A program made the translations under genes and the position numbers. The notes below the pieces were generated by a model. That model was not told where the DNA came from and did not search any database. It saw nothing but the letters and a program-made list of their open reading frames with translations. Below are positions 17,145-25,765 of a stretch of DNA of 64,000 nucleotides, in pieces (position 1 is the stretch's first letter; each line of letters starts with the position of its first letter). The stretch is from Mucilaginibacter kameinonensis (GTDB lineage Bacteria > Bacteroidota > Bacteroidia > Sphingobacteriales > Sphingobacteriaceae), in NCBI RefSeq assembly GCF_003675385.1, contig NZ_RCWZ01000002.1, positions 868,001-932,000 on the forward strand. Direction: 5' to 3'.

Positions 17145-18461
17145 ATGAAGCCATACCTTTTTAAATCGCTGCTTTTTATCTGTATCCTGTTTGGAGGTAC
17201 TGTCATGGTATCTGCTCAAACAGAAAAGGTTACTACTACCATCGGCCCGGCATGGGCAAATAACTCGGTTAATACGGTTGTATTCCGCAAAAACTCACTG
17301 GTTAGTTTTAAGGGTGAACAGTACGCGGCCTATTACAATAACGATCAGGTATTGGTATTGGCTAAAAGGAAGACCGGTTCGGCTAACTGGCAAACCGTTA
17401 CAACACAATATAAAGCCGATGCAGCCGATGCCCATAAGGATATTAGCATTATGGTTGATGGTGCCGGTTATTTACATGTTGCCTGGGGCCATCATAATCA
17501 GGCTTTGAATTATGCTAAAAGCATTAAGCCCGGCAGCCTTATTTTATCGGCAAAACAAAACATGACAGGCATTGCCGAAAACAAGGTGAGTTATCCCGAG
17601 TTTTATCGCCTGCCCGGAGGCGATCTGTTGTTTGTTTACCGCGATGGTGGTTCGGGGAATGGTAACCTGGTGATGAACAGGTATAGCGTAGCTTCAAAAA
17701 AATGGGTTAACATACAGCAAAACCTTATAGATGGCGAAGGTAAACGCAATGCCTACTGGCAAATGTGTATCGATAAAAAAGGAACTATCCATATTTCTTG
17801 GGTGTGGCGCGAAACACCGGATGTGGCAAGCAATCATGACATGTGCTATGCCCGCTCAAACGATGGCGGCTTAACCTGGGAGAAATCTACCGGCGAAAAA
17901 TATACATTGCCAATTAATGCGGCCAATGCAGAATATGCCTGCAGAATACCACAGCATAGCGAGCTCATCAATCAAACATCTATGTTTGCCGATGATCAGG
18001 GTAATCCTTTCATTGCTACTTACTGGCGCGATAGCAGTACCACCATACCTCAGTATCATATGGTTTATAAAATAGGCGATAGCTGGAAATCAGCCAGTCT
18101 TGGTTTCAGGAAAACGGCATTCAGTCTTGGTGGAACAGGTACTAAACGGATCCCGATATCCCGCCCACAAATTATTGCCTGGAATAAAGGAGGGAGGCAG
18201 TTAGCCGCCATTATTTTCAGAGATACCGAACGTGGCGATAACGTTTCTGTAGCTGTAAATAACGATTTGCAAAGTGGAAACTGGCAGATTAGCGATTTAA
18301 GTTCTGAATCGGTGGGAGAGTGGGAGCCCACTTATGACACCGAACTATGGAAAGATAAGAAAGTGCTGAGCCTGTTTGTACAAAAGGTGACCCAGGTTGA
18401 TGGTGAAGGGAAGGCCAGCATACAGCCCACTAATGTGCAGGTATTGGAATGGAAGCCTTGA
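17145..18461 (+). CDS. BNR_4 beta-propeller protein, candidate rhamnosidase or rhamnose-glucuronate lyase
   Basis: The start at ATG 17145 gives a signal peptide ending VMVSAQ; an upstream TTG at 17124 lies inside a hairpin and is less likely. The 438-residue product is a BNR_4 (PF15892)-like seven-bladed propeller with sialidase-like repeats (RSNDGGLTWEKSTG) and a His-rich motif GYLHVAWGHHNQALNYAKS. This fold is shared by PL24/PL25 ulvan lyases, by the GH145 rhamnosidases and by PL42 rhamnose-alpha-1,4-glucuronate lyases of gum-arabic loci. With DUF2264, a galactanase-like GH43 and rhamnose mutarotase next door, a role in removing terminal rhamnose linked to glucuronate is the best inference. 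The exact family and chemistry are not settled from sequence alone. Confidence 0.75.
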   Translation: MKPYLFKSLLFICILFGGTVMVSAQTEKVTTTIGPAWANNSVNTVVFRKNSLVSFKGEQYAAYYNNDQVLVLAKRKTGSANWQTVTTQYKADAADAHKDISIMVDGAGYLHVAWGHHNQALNYAKSIKPGSLILSAKQNMTGIAENKVSYPEFYRLPGGDLLFVYRDGGSGNGNLVMNRYSVASKKWVNIQQNLIDGEGKRNAYWQMCIDKKGTIHISWVWRETPDVASNHDMCYARSNDGGLTWEKSTGEKYTLPINAANAEYACRIPQHSELINQTSMFADDQGNPFIATYWRDSSTTIPQYHMVYKIGDSWKSASLGFRKTAFSLGGTGTKRIPISRPQIIAWNKGGRQLAAIIFRDTERGDNVSVAVNNDLQSGNWQISDLSSESVGEWEPTYDTELWKDKKVLSLFVQKVTQVDGEGKASIQPTNVQVLEWKP

Positions 18462-18513
18462 AGATTAATTACTAAGCTCAATATTGATAAAACGCAACTG
18501 AAAAATAGCCCGG

Positions 18514-19749
18514 ATGAAAAAGCTCATAATTTACTTTTTACTACTAAGCATCCCGTTTTGTGCATCGGCTCAAAGCAATAAAAAAACCTCTCAGATATCT
18601 GACAGAAAATTGTGGCTAAGCTACATGGATAAGGTAGCCCGCCCGGTGATCAGCAACCTTGCTGCCGATCAGCTTAAGGAAAAAATGCCTATGCAGTTAT
18701 CCGATAAGATCGACAATAAAGAAAGCCGGGCAAAAGTGGGGTATCTGGAAGCTTTTGGCCGCACATTAAGTGGCATAGCCCCCTGGTTACAATTAGAAAG
18801 CGGGGATGCTGCCGAAGTGAAACTTCGTGAGCAATACAGGGAATGGTCGTTAAAGGCAATCGCTAACGCGGTTAATCCGCAGGCGAAAGATTACCTGGAA
18901 TGGAAGGGGGGGCAGCCGTTGGTGGACGCCTCATTTGTAGCTTTTGCACTGGTAAGGAGCCCCTGGTTATGGGAACATCTTGATGAAGCCACCAAGAAAC
19001 AAGTTGTCGAGGTAATGAAAGCTACCCGCGAAACTGTTCCGGTTTACTCAAACTGGATCTTGTTTTCGGGAATGATTGAAGCATTTTTTTGTAAATATGA
19101 CCTGGGATACGATCCGGTGAGGGTTGAATTTGGTATCCGCGAATTTACTGAACACTGGTATGTTGGCGATGGCATGTATTCGGATGGTATGAGCTTTCAT
19201 CTTGATTACTATAACAGTATTGTAATTCATCCAAACCTGAGCACCATACTGGAAGAAGTTAACGCTAAAAAGAAAAATTATACACGTGAATTGCAGCGCG
19301 AATTGGCCATAGGGCAGCGATATGCAGAAGTGTTGGAGCGCCTTATTAATGCTGATGGCAGTTACCCTGCCATTGGTCGCTCAATAGTTTATCGTGGCGG
19401 CGCTTTTCATCATTTAGCCAATATCGCCTACAAAAAACAATTGCCTGAAAGCCTTAAACCTGCGCAGGTAAGGTGCGCGCTGACGGCCATGATCAAAAAA
19501 ACATTAGGTGCGCCGCAAACTTTTACTGCCGATGGCTGGCTTAATATGGGGTTATATGGCAAACAGCCCGGTCTGGCCGATTTTTATATCACAACCGGCA
19601 GTCTGTATTTCTGCGCTAACGCTTTTGTTCCATTGGGCTTGCCTGAAACAGACCCGTTCTGGGCCGACGCCGATGAACCATGGACAGCTGTAAAAATCTG
19701 GAGCGGACAGGATGCACCTGCCGATCATGCACTTGATATCAGAAAATAA
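18514..19749 (+). CDS. DUF2264 family protein, candidate exo-glucuronidase
   Basis: The 411-residue protein has a signal peptide (about 1-19, PFCASAQ) and a DUF2264 (PF10022)-like alpha/alpha-toroid with typical segments LEAFGRTLSGIAPWL, FVAFALVRSPWLW, YVGDGMYSDGMSFHLDYYNS and AIGRSIVYRGGAF. It corresponds to the catalytic toroid only; many members carry an extra C-terminal domain. From memory, DUF2264-type proteins from arabinogalactan loci have been classed as GH154 beta-glucuronidases, so removal of glucuronic acid exposed by rhamnose removal is a reasonable guess. It lies 52 bp after the BNR_4 gene and 15 bp before GH43. Confidence 0.75.
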   Translation: MKKLIIYFLLLSIPFCASAQSNKKTSQISDRKLWLSYMDKVARPVISNLAADQLKEKMPMQLSDKIDNKESRAKVGYLEAFGRTLSGIAPWLQLESGDAAEVKLREQYREWSLKAIANAVNPQAKDYLEWKGGQPLVDASFVAFALVRSPWLWEHLDEATKKQVVEVMKATRETVPVYSNWILFSGMIEAFFCKYDLGYDPVRVEFGIREFTEHWYVGDGMYSDGMSFHLDYYNSIVIHPNLSTILEEVNAKKKNYTRELQRELAIGQRYAEVLERLINADGSYPAIGRSIVYRGGAFHHLANIAYKKQLPESLKPAQVRCALTAMIKKTLGAPQTFTADGWLNMGLYGKQPGLADFYITTGSLYFCANAFVPLGLPETDPFWADADEPWTAVKIWSGQDAPADHALDIRK

Positions 19750-19764
19750 CACAAACATCTTTAT

Positions 19765-20871
19765 ATGAAATACTATCGCTTTTTATTACCGGCCTTTTTG
19801 CTGCTTAGCATCATTGGCCGCGCGCAAACCAAACTAAGCAGTTTTAGTCCGGGCGCTATCTGGCCAGATGATAAAGGGGTACACATTAATGCCCATGGTG
19901 GCGGCATACTATATAATAATGGGGTTTATTATTGGTTTGGCGAACACAAGATTGCCGGCGATGCCGGTAACCGCGCAATGGTTGGGGTTCACTGCTATTC
20001 GTCAAAAGATCTGTACAACTGGAAGGATGAAGGGATTTCCCTGAGTGTTTCACCAGATACCACTAATGATATTGCCAAAGGCTGCATTTTGGAACGGCCG
20101 AAAGTTGTTTATAATAAAAAGACTAAGAAATATGTAATGTGGTTTCACCTGGAGCTGTTAGGTAAGGGTTATAGTGCTGCCCGTGCAGGAGTGGCAATAA
20201 GCGACAAGGTGACCGGCCCCTATAAATTTATTAAAAGCTATCGCCCAAATCCGGGACAGATGCCGTTTTACCCGGCGCTTACTCCTGAGGCCGATAAAGT
20301 GAACTGTGTTAATCCGGCTAATAAAAGCGATGGCTTCTTTTGCCGCGATTTGCCGGACGGCCAAATGGCCCGCGATATGACCGTTTTTGTTGATGACGAT
20401 GGCAAAGCTTACCATGTGTTCTCATCAGAAGAAAATTTTACGCTTGACCTTGCTGAGTTAACACCTGATTATACTGGTCATACCGGTAAGTTTATCCGCA
20501 TCTACATTGGCCATCAAACCGAAGCGCCAGCCTTGTTTAAACGCAACGGAATTTATTACATGATTGGTTCGGGTTGTACAGGATGGGCACCTAATGCTGC
20601 CCGCTGGTTCAGTGCCAAATCAATCTGGGGGCCATGGACTTACCACGGAAACCCATGCCAGGGACCGGATAGTCAAATTACTTATGGTGGGCAAAGCACC
20701 CATGTGCTGCCTGTGGCAGGTAAAAAAGATGCTTTCATATTTATAGCCGACAAATGGACGCCTAAAGATGCTATTGACGGCCGTTACCTGTGGCTGCCTA
20801 TCAACTTTAAAGGCAACGATATTGAAATAAACTGGACAGACAACTGGAACTTGGATGTATTTAAGAAATAA
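19765..20871 (+). CDS. GH43 family protein, exo-beta-1,3-galactanase-like
   Basis: The 368-residue protein has a signal peptide ending GRAQ and a five-bladed propeller of the GH43 type. The N-terminal motif INAHGGGILYNNGVYYWFGE resembles the subfamily 24/34 group that includes exo-beta-1,3-galactanases of arabinogalactan side-chain degradation. In that group the usual catalytic-base Asp is replaced, and here the position after Ala-His is Gly-Gly rather than Asp-Pro. Later motifs include FVDDDGKAYHVFSSEEN, HQTEAPALFKRNGIYYMIGS and GGQSTHVLPV. It ends one base before the likely GH2 start. Confidence 0.85.
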   Translation: MKYYRFLLPAFLLLSIIGRAQTKLSSFSPGAIWPDDKGVHINAHGGGILYNNGVYYWFGEHKIAGDAGNRAMVGVHCYSSKDLYNWKDEGISLSVSPDTTNDIAKGCILERPKVVYNKKTKKYVMWFHLELLGKGYSAARAGVAISDKVTGPYKFIKSYRPNPGQMPFYPALTPEADKVNCVNPANKSDGFFCRDLPDGQMARDMTVFVDDDGKAYHVFSSEENFTLDLAELTPDYTGHTGKFIRIYIGHQTEAPALFKRNGIYYMIGSGCTGWAPNAARWFSAKSIWGPWTYHGNPCQGPDSQITYGGQSTHVLPVAGKKDAFIFIADKWTPKDAIDGRYLWLPINFKGNDIEINWTDNWNLDVFKK

Positions 20872-20872
20872 C

Positions 20873-22726
20873 ATGCGAAATTTCATAAGCTTATGCTGCC
20901 TGCTGGTCATTACCGGTAAGGTAGCCGCACAGGACAGCCTAATCACCAATATTCAAAGTCGTAAATCGCTTGATTTGAATGGTATATGGCAATACATTGT
21001 CGATCCGTACGAAACCGGTTTTTATGATTACCGTTACAAGGAACTTAACGAGAAGAACGGCGATGCCTACTGGAACAGCGGAATCCCAGCCAACAAATCC
21101 GAGAAAAAGGAGCACGGTTATATTGACAAATATAGTATTGATGTGCCCGGCGACTGGAACCATCAAAAGCCCGAATTTACTTACTACGAGGGCACCATCT
21201 GGTACAAAAAATCATTTGACTACGTAAAGTCTGCCGATAATAGCAGGCAATACATCTATTTTGGAGCTGTAAATTATCGTGCTGATGTGTACCTGAACGG
21301 CAAAAAACTTGGGATGCATAAAGGTGGATTTACGCCATTTAACTTCGAGGTTCCGGCCGGGCTGCTTAAGGACAAAGATAATTTGCTGGTAGTTAAGGTT
21401 GATAATAAACGCTACGCTGATGAAGTGCCTACCCTTAATACCGACTGGTGGAATTATGGCGGCATTACCCGCGATGTAAAACTGGTTGAAGTGCCGGCAA
21501 CTTATATCCGCGATTTTGTGATCCAGCTTAAAAAGCCCGTTAATGGCCAGGCACTCGGTAAACAACCAGAAGTTAGCGGATGGGTTAAATTAAACGATAT
21601 CCCGGCATCTGCTCAAAATATTACTGTACAAATACCCGAGCTTAAGTTTAGTAAGCAATTTGCTACTACTGGCGCACTTACCCAGCTGAGCTTTAAATTA
21701 CCTAAGGTTCAGTTATGGTCGCCCGAAACGCCTAAGCTGTATAAGGTTATTGTAAGTGCCGGTGCCGATAAAACGGAGGATAAGATCGGCTTCCGGACTA
21801 TTGAGGCCCGTGGGCCACAGCTGTTGTTAAACGGTAAGCCTGTGTTTTTGCGCGGGATTTGCATCCACGGAGAAATACCGCAGGAAGTGAGAAGAGCTTA
21901 TAGCCAGCAGGATGCCGAACAATTGTTAAATCAGGCGCATGAACTGGGCTGCAATATGGTCAGGCTGGCACATTATCCGCACGATGAAAAAATAACCCGC
22001 CTGGCCGATTCACTGGGGATTATGGTTTGGTCGGAGATTCCGGTTTACTGGACTATCGACTTTGGCAATACAGCGGTACTTGAAAAGGCAAAGGCTCAGC
22101 TAAATGAAATGATCACCCGCGATCATAACCGCGCCAGTATCATTATCTGGTCGGTAGGGAACGAAACGCCTGTTAGCCCAACGCGCACCAATTTTATGCA
22201 TAATTTGATTATCAGGGCCAAACAACTGGATGGTACGCGCCTGGTATCGGCAGCGCTCGAGGTAAACTACAGTTCGGGTAAGGATGTGAATGTGGTAGAT
22301 GATCCGCTGGGCGAGTTTGTTGACCTTGTTGCCTTTAACGAATACCTTGGCTGGTATGGCGGTTCGCCTGATAAATGCCGTACTACCAACTGGAGCACAC
22401 CGTATAACAAACCGCTGTTTATCAGCGAAACCGGAGCAGAGGCTAAAACCGGTTTTCATGCAGATTCATTGACCCGCTTTAGCGAGGAGTATCAGGAATG
22501 GTATTTTAAAGAACAGGTGGCCATGTTTAAACGGATGCCTGCAAATTTTGTAGGCTTATCGCCATGGGTAATGGCCGATTTCCGGTCGCCAAAACGTAAT
22601 AACCCGCTTTACCAGGAAGGCTGGAACCGTAAAGGGCTATATGATGATAAAGGCAACAAAAAGAAAGCATTTTATATTCTTCAAAACTATTACAAACAAA
22701 AAAGCGCGGAAGCGCTCAACAGATAG
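20873..22726 (+). CDS. GH2 family glycoside hydrolase (beta-galactosidase or beta-glucuronidase)
   Basis: The ATG at 20873 is preferred because it gives a clean signal peptide (about 20 residues, ending KVAAQ) and follows the GH43 stop by 1 bp; an in-frame ATG at 20855 overlaps GH43. The 617-residue protein has the GH2 order: sugar-binding jelly roll (FGAVNYRADVYLNGKKLGMH), immunoglobulin-like domain, TIM barrel. The acid/base Glu is in IIIWSVGNETPVSP and the nucleophile Glu in PLFISETGAEAKTG. Exo-acting beta-glucuronidases and beta-galactosidases share this architecture, so the sugar is uncertain; either fits an arabinogalactan side chain. Confidence 0.9.
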   Translation: MRNFISLCCLLVITGKVAAQDSLITNIQSRKSLDLNGIWQYIVDPYETGFYDYRYKELNEKNGDAYWNSGIPANKSEKKEHGYIDKYSIDVPGDWNHQKPEFTYYEGTIWYKKSFDYVKSADNSRQYIYFGAVNYRADVYLNGKKLGMHKGGFTPFNFEVPAGLLKDKDNLLVVKVDNKRYADEVPTLNTDWWNYGGITRDVKLVEVPATYIRDFVIQLKKPVNGQALGKQPEVSGWVKLNDIPASAQNITVQIPELKFSKQFATTGALTQLSFKLPKVQLWSPETPKLYKVIVSAGADKTEDKIGFRTIEARGPQLLLNGKPVFLRGICIHGEIPQEVRRAYSQQDAEQLLNQAHELGCNMVRLAHYPHDEKITRLADSLGIMVWSEIPVYWTIDFGNTAVLEKAKAQLNEMITRDHNRASIIIWSVGNETPVSPTRTNFMHNLIIRAKQLDGTRLVSAALEVNYSSGKDVNVVDDPLGEFVDLVAFNEYLGWYGGSPDKCRTTNWSTPYNKPLFISETGAEAKTGFHADSLTRFSEEYQEWYFKEQVAMFKRMPANFVGLSPWVMADFRSPKRNNPLYQEGWNRKGLYDDKGNKKKAFYILQNYYKQKSAEALNR

Positions 22727-22735
22727 CCAACCGCG

Positions 22736-24565
22736 ATGAAAAAAACTATTTTATCATTTTTAACACTTTTTTTAAGCCTGGGCATAACCGGTTTTTGCCA
22801 GGCACCTAAACATACATTCGCGCTTGGCGATGAGGCTTTTCTGCTGGACGGGAAACCATTCCAGATGATCTCGGGCGAAATGCATTATCCCAGGGTACCG
22901 CGCGAGGCCTGGCGCGCACGCATGAAAATGGCTAAGGCCATGGGCTTAAATACCATCGGCACTTACGTGTTCTGGAACCTGCACGAGCCGCAAAAAGGGA
23001 AGTTTGACTTTACCGGTAATAATGATGTGGCCGAATTTGTGCGCATAGCCCAACAGGAAGGCCTCTGGGTAATACTTCGCCCAAGTCCGTATGTGTGCGC
23101 GGAATGGGAGTTTGGGGGATATCCTTACTGGCTTCAGAACGAAAAAGGCCTTGAGGTGCGTAGCAAGGAAGCGCAATATCTTAAGGAGTATCAAAGCTAT
23201 ATTAAAGAGGTCGGCAAGCAATTGGCCCCGCTGCAGATAAATCATGGCGGTAACATTCTGATGGTGCAAATCGAAAATGAGTACGGCTCTTACGGCAGCG
23301 ATAAGGAATACCTCGCTATCAACCAAAAGTTCTTTAAAGAAGCTGGTTTTGACGGGCTGCTGTACACCTGCGATCCTGCTCCGGATTTGGTAAACGGGCA
23401 TTTGCCTGGATTACTGCCTGCCGTTAACGGTCTGGACGATCCTTCTAAAGTGAAAAAGATCATTAATGAAAATCATAATGGTAAAGGGCCATATTATATT
23501 GCCGAATGGTATCCGGCCTGGTTTGATTGGTGGGGAACTGCCCATCACACCGTTCCTGCCGAGCGCTATGCAGGCAGGCTTGATTCTGTACTGGCGGCGG
23601 GAATCTCCATTAACATGTATATGTTTCACGGGGGCACAACCCGCGCGTTTATGAATGGAGCCAATTTTAAGGACACTTCACCGTATGAACCGCAGACAAG
23701 CAGTTATGATTATGATGCGCCGTTGGATGAGGCCGGGAACGCCACGCCAAAGTTCATGCAGTTTAGGCAGGCAATTCAAAAGCATTTACCTGCTGGCACG
23801 CAACTGCCCGAGGTCCCTGTTGCTAAACCGACCATCGTAATACCTGCCTTTAAATTAACACAATCTGTAAGTTTATTAAACACCTTACCGGCGGCTAAAG
23901 AATATAATAGTCCCCTCACTTTTGAAGATCTGCACCAGGACTACGGTTTTGTGCTGTACCGGACTGTTTTAAACGGAAGCAAAAGCGGGCAACTTAAACT
24001 TAAAGAGCTTAGGGACTATGCGGTGATTATGATAAACGGCAAAAAAGTGGGCACGCTCGACCGCAGGCTTAACCAGGATAGCCTAGATTTAAAATTACCT
24101 GCTGGCAAAGTAACGCTCGATATTTTGGTAGAAAATCTGGGCCGCATCAATTTTGGTAAGTATCTTTTGCAAAATAAAAAAGGGATCACAGAAAAAGTGC
24201 TTTTAAATGGAATCGAATTGCAGCATTGGAAAATGTACTCATTGCCGTTTCATGATTTAAGCGCGGTTAAATTTTCCGCCGCGAAGCAAAATGCGCAATC
24301 GCCGGTTGTCAGGAAAGGCGGATTTACGCTGGATAAAGTAGGCGATACTTATCTTGATATGAGCAATTGGGGTAAGGGTGTGGTATGGGTAAATGGTCAT
24401 AATCTTGGTAGGTACTGGGGCATTGGTCCGCAGCAAACTTTATATCTGCCGGTTGAGTGGCTGAAGAAAGGATATAATGATATTGAGGTACTTGAGTTGT
24501 TAAAACCCGAAGTAAATCAGTTAGCAGGATTAGATAAACCGATATTAGATAAATTAAACCCATAA
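22736..24565 (+). CDS. GH35 beta-galactosidase
   Basis: The 609-residue secreted enzyme has a signal peptide ending near residue 22 (GFCQA). The GH35 TIM barrel (about 30-345) shows FQMISGEMHYPRVPREAWR, GGNILMVQIENEYGSYG with the acid/base Glu, and YYIAEWYPAWFDWWG with the nucleophile Glu. Two beta-sandwich domains follow, the last with WGKGVVWVNGHNLGRYW. GH35 enzymes release terminal beta-galactose, in line with arabinogalactan side chains. It starts 9 bp after the GH2 stop and is followed 10 bp later by the rhamnose mutarotase gene. Confidence 0.95.
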   Translation: MKKTILSFLTLFLSLGITGFCQAPKHTFALGDEAFLLDGKPFQMISGEMHYPRVPREAWRARMKMAKAMGLNTIGTYVFWNLHEPQKGKFDFTGNNDVAEFVRIAQQEGLWVILRPSPYVCAEWEFGGYPYWLQNEKGLEVRSKEAQYLKEYQSYIKEVGKQLAPLQINHGGNILMVQIENEYGSYGSDKEYLAINQKFFKEAGFDGLLYTCDPAPDLVNGHLPGLLPAVNGLDDPSKVKKIINENHNGKGPYYIAEWYPAWFDWWGTAHHTVPAERYAGRLDSVLAAGISINMYMFHGGTTRAFMNGANFKDTSPYEPQTSSYDYDAPLDEAGNATPKFMQFRQAIQKHLPAGTQLPEVPVAKPTIVIPAFKLTQSVSLLNTLPAAKEYNSPLTFEDLHQDYGFVLYRTVLNGSKSGQLKLKELRDYAVIMINGKKVGTLDRRLNQDSLDLKLPAGKVTLDILVENLGRINFGKYLLQNKKGITEKVLLNGIELQHWKMYSLPFHDLSAVKFSAAKQNAQSPVVRKGGFTLDKVGDTYLDMSNWGKGVVWVNGHNLGRYWGIGPQQTLYLPVEWLKKGYNDIEVLELLKPEVNQLAGLDKPILDKLNP

Positions 24566-24575
24566 TATCATTACC

Positions 24576-24890
24576 ATGGCGAGAGTAGCGTTCAAAATGA
24601 AACTTCACGAAGGTAAAGCGGCTGAATATAAAGCCCGGCACGATGCCATCTGGCCGGAGTTAAGTAGCTTGCTTAAGGATGTTGGAGTAAGCAATTATTC
24701 TATTTTTTTAGATGAGGATACGCACCTGCTTTTTGGGGTGATGGACGTTGAAGATGAGCAAGCCCTTGACCATTTACCGGATAGTCCGATCATGAAAAAA
24801 TGGTGGTTGTATATGGCCGATATTATGGATACCAATCCTGATCATTCGCCGGTTAGTATGCCTTTAAAAGAAGTGTTTTTCTTGTTGTAA
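24576..24890 (+). CDS. rhaM: L-rhamnose mutarotase
   Basis: The 104-residue cytoplasmic protein belongs to the RhaM (DUF718) family, which interconverts alpha and beta anomers of L-rhamnose before isomerisation. Key residues match the E. coli enzyme: Tyr18 and His22 in EYKARHDAIWPEL and the Trp pair in KKWWLYMADIMDTNPD. It is the last gene of the cluster, 10 bp behind GH35, and is the main local evidence that the target glycan releases free L-rhamnose. It has no signal peptide, as expected for an enzyme acting on imported sugar. Confidence 0.95.
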   Translation: MARVAFKMKLHEGKAAEYKARHDAIWPELSSLLKDVGVSNYSIFLDEDTHLLFGVMDVEDEQALDHLPDSPIMKKWWLYMADIMDTNPDHSPVSMPLKEVFFLL

Positions 24891-24934
24891 TGTTGCTGCC
24901 GGAATAATTCTAATTCAAATACTTCAAAAGCAAA

Positions 24935-25026
24935 AAAAGCGTCATTGCGAGGCACGAAGCAATCCCAAACTATACAGAGTCGCTCTGTAGATCGGGGATT
25001 GCTTCGTGCCTCGCAATGACGCTTTT
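24935..25026. repeat. REP-like palindrome (copy 2), perfect 32-bp stem
   Basis: The arms 24935-24966 and 24995-25026 are perfect 32-bp inverted copies with a 28-nt loop that contains the family core CTATACAG. The element starts 45 bp after the rhaM stop, and its right arm runs into a T-rich stretch, so it can also end transcription of the PUL before the sigma-factor gene. Confidence 0.9.
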
Positions 25027-25090
25027 ATATCTTTTGCCAGCCATTTCTGCTGTTTTGTCTTCTCTTAACATTATCCTAACATGGCAGTCT

Positions 25091-25098
25091 TACATTTG
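25091..25098 (+). promoter_or_regulatory. Candidate -7 box TACATTTG upstream of the ECF sigma gene
   Basis: TACATTTG fits the Bacteroidota primary sigma -7 consensus TAnnTTTG. It lies 20 bp before the ATG of the sigma-factor gene, implying a short leader. I could not find a well-spaced TTTG -33 element, so support is moderate. Confidence 0.4.
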
Positions 25099-25118
25099 AG
25101 CCAAAACAACACTTTGGC

Positions 25119-25685
25119 ATGTATCCTGCACTTACTGATGAAGCGTTGATGGGGCTTTTGCAACAAAGCGATCCCGTTGCCCTTGAAACACTTTTTAATC
25201 GTTATTACAAAACTTTATGCCAGCTTTGCACGGTATACACTAAAGATTATACCATTGCCGAAGAGATCACCGCCAACCTTTTCATTAAACTTTGGGATAA
25301 CCGCGATACCGCCATTCTTAATGTAAAGAGTTACCTTTTTGTTGCCGCCAAAAACCTGTCCCTAAATCATATTCAAAAAAAGAAAGACCCGGTACATTCC
25401 ATCGAAGATCTCGACCTGCAAGCCTATGTATTAAAAGACAGGGATAACCCGTTCAAGATTCTTTCGGGCCGCGAATCGTACAATAAAATTTTGAGCCTGA
25501 TTGATACCCTGCCAGCCAGCCAAAGGCAGGTGCTGCTCATGAGCCGGATAGATAACCTCGACAAAAACGAAATAGCCAAAGTGCTGGGTATTTCTGTGCG
25601 CACGGTTGAAACCACGCTTTACCAGTCTATTAAAAAACTTCGTCAGCTGTTAAAAGGACAGCATAATTTCACTTCTGAGGGTTAA
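25119..25685 (+). CDS. ECF-type RNA polymerase sigma factor
   Basis: The 188-residue protein has sigma region 2 (about 25-90; LFNRYYKTLCQLCTVYT, ITANLFIKLWDNRD) and region 4 (about 120-180; LPASQRQVLLMSRIDNLDKN, VLGISVRTVETTLYQSIKKL). It is of the Bacteroidota ECF type that works with a FecR anti-sigma factor and an STN-bearing SusC. Its gene order with FecR (81 bp downstream) and the STN-SusC is the textbook trans-envelope arrangement: substrate at SusC, signal through FecR, release of sigma. It should direct transcription of the STN-SusC operon. Confidence 0.95.
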   Translation: MYPALTDEALMGLLQQSDPVALETLFNRYYKTLCQLCTVYTKDYTIAEEITANLFIKLWDNRDTAILNVKSYLFVAAKNLSLNHIQKKKDPVHSIEDLDLQAYVLKDRDNPFKILSGRESYNKILSLIDTLPASQRQVLLMSRIDNLDKNEIAKVLGISVRTVETTLYQSIKKLRQLLKGQHNFTSEG

Positions 25686-25765
25686 TGATTTCTTAATGTA
25701 AACTTAACTCATTTCGCTACGTATCGGCTACGTAAAATCGGTCTTTAAGTTCAGAGACAGATTTA

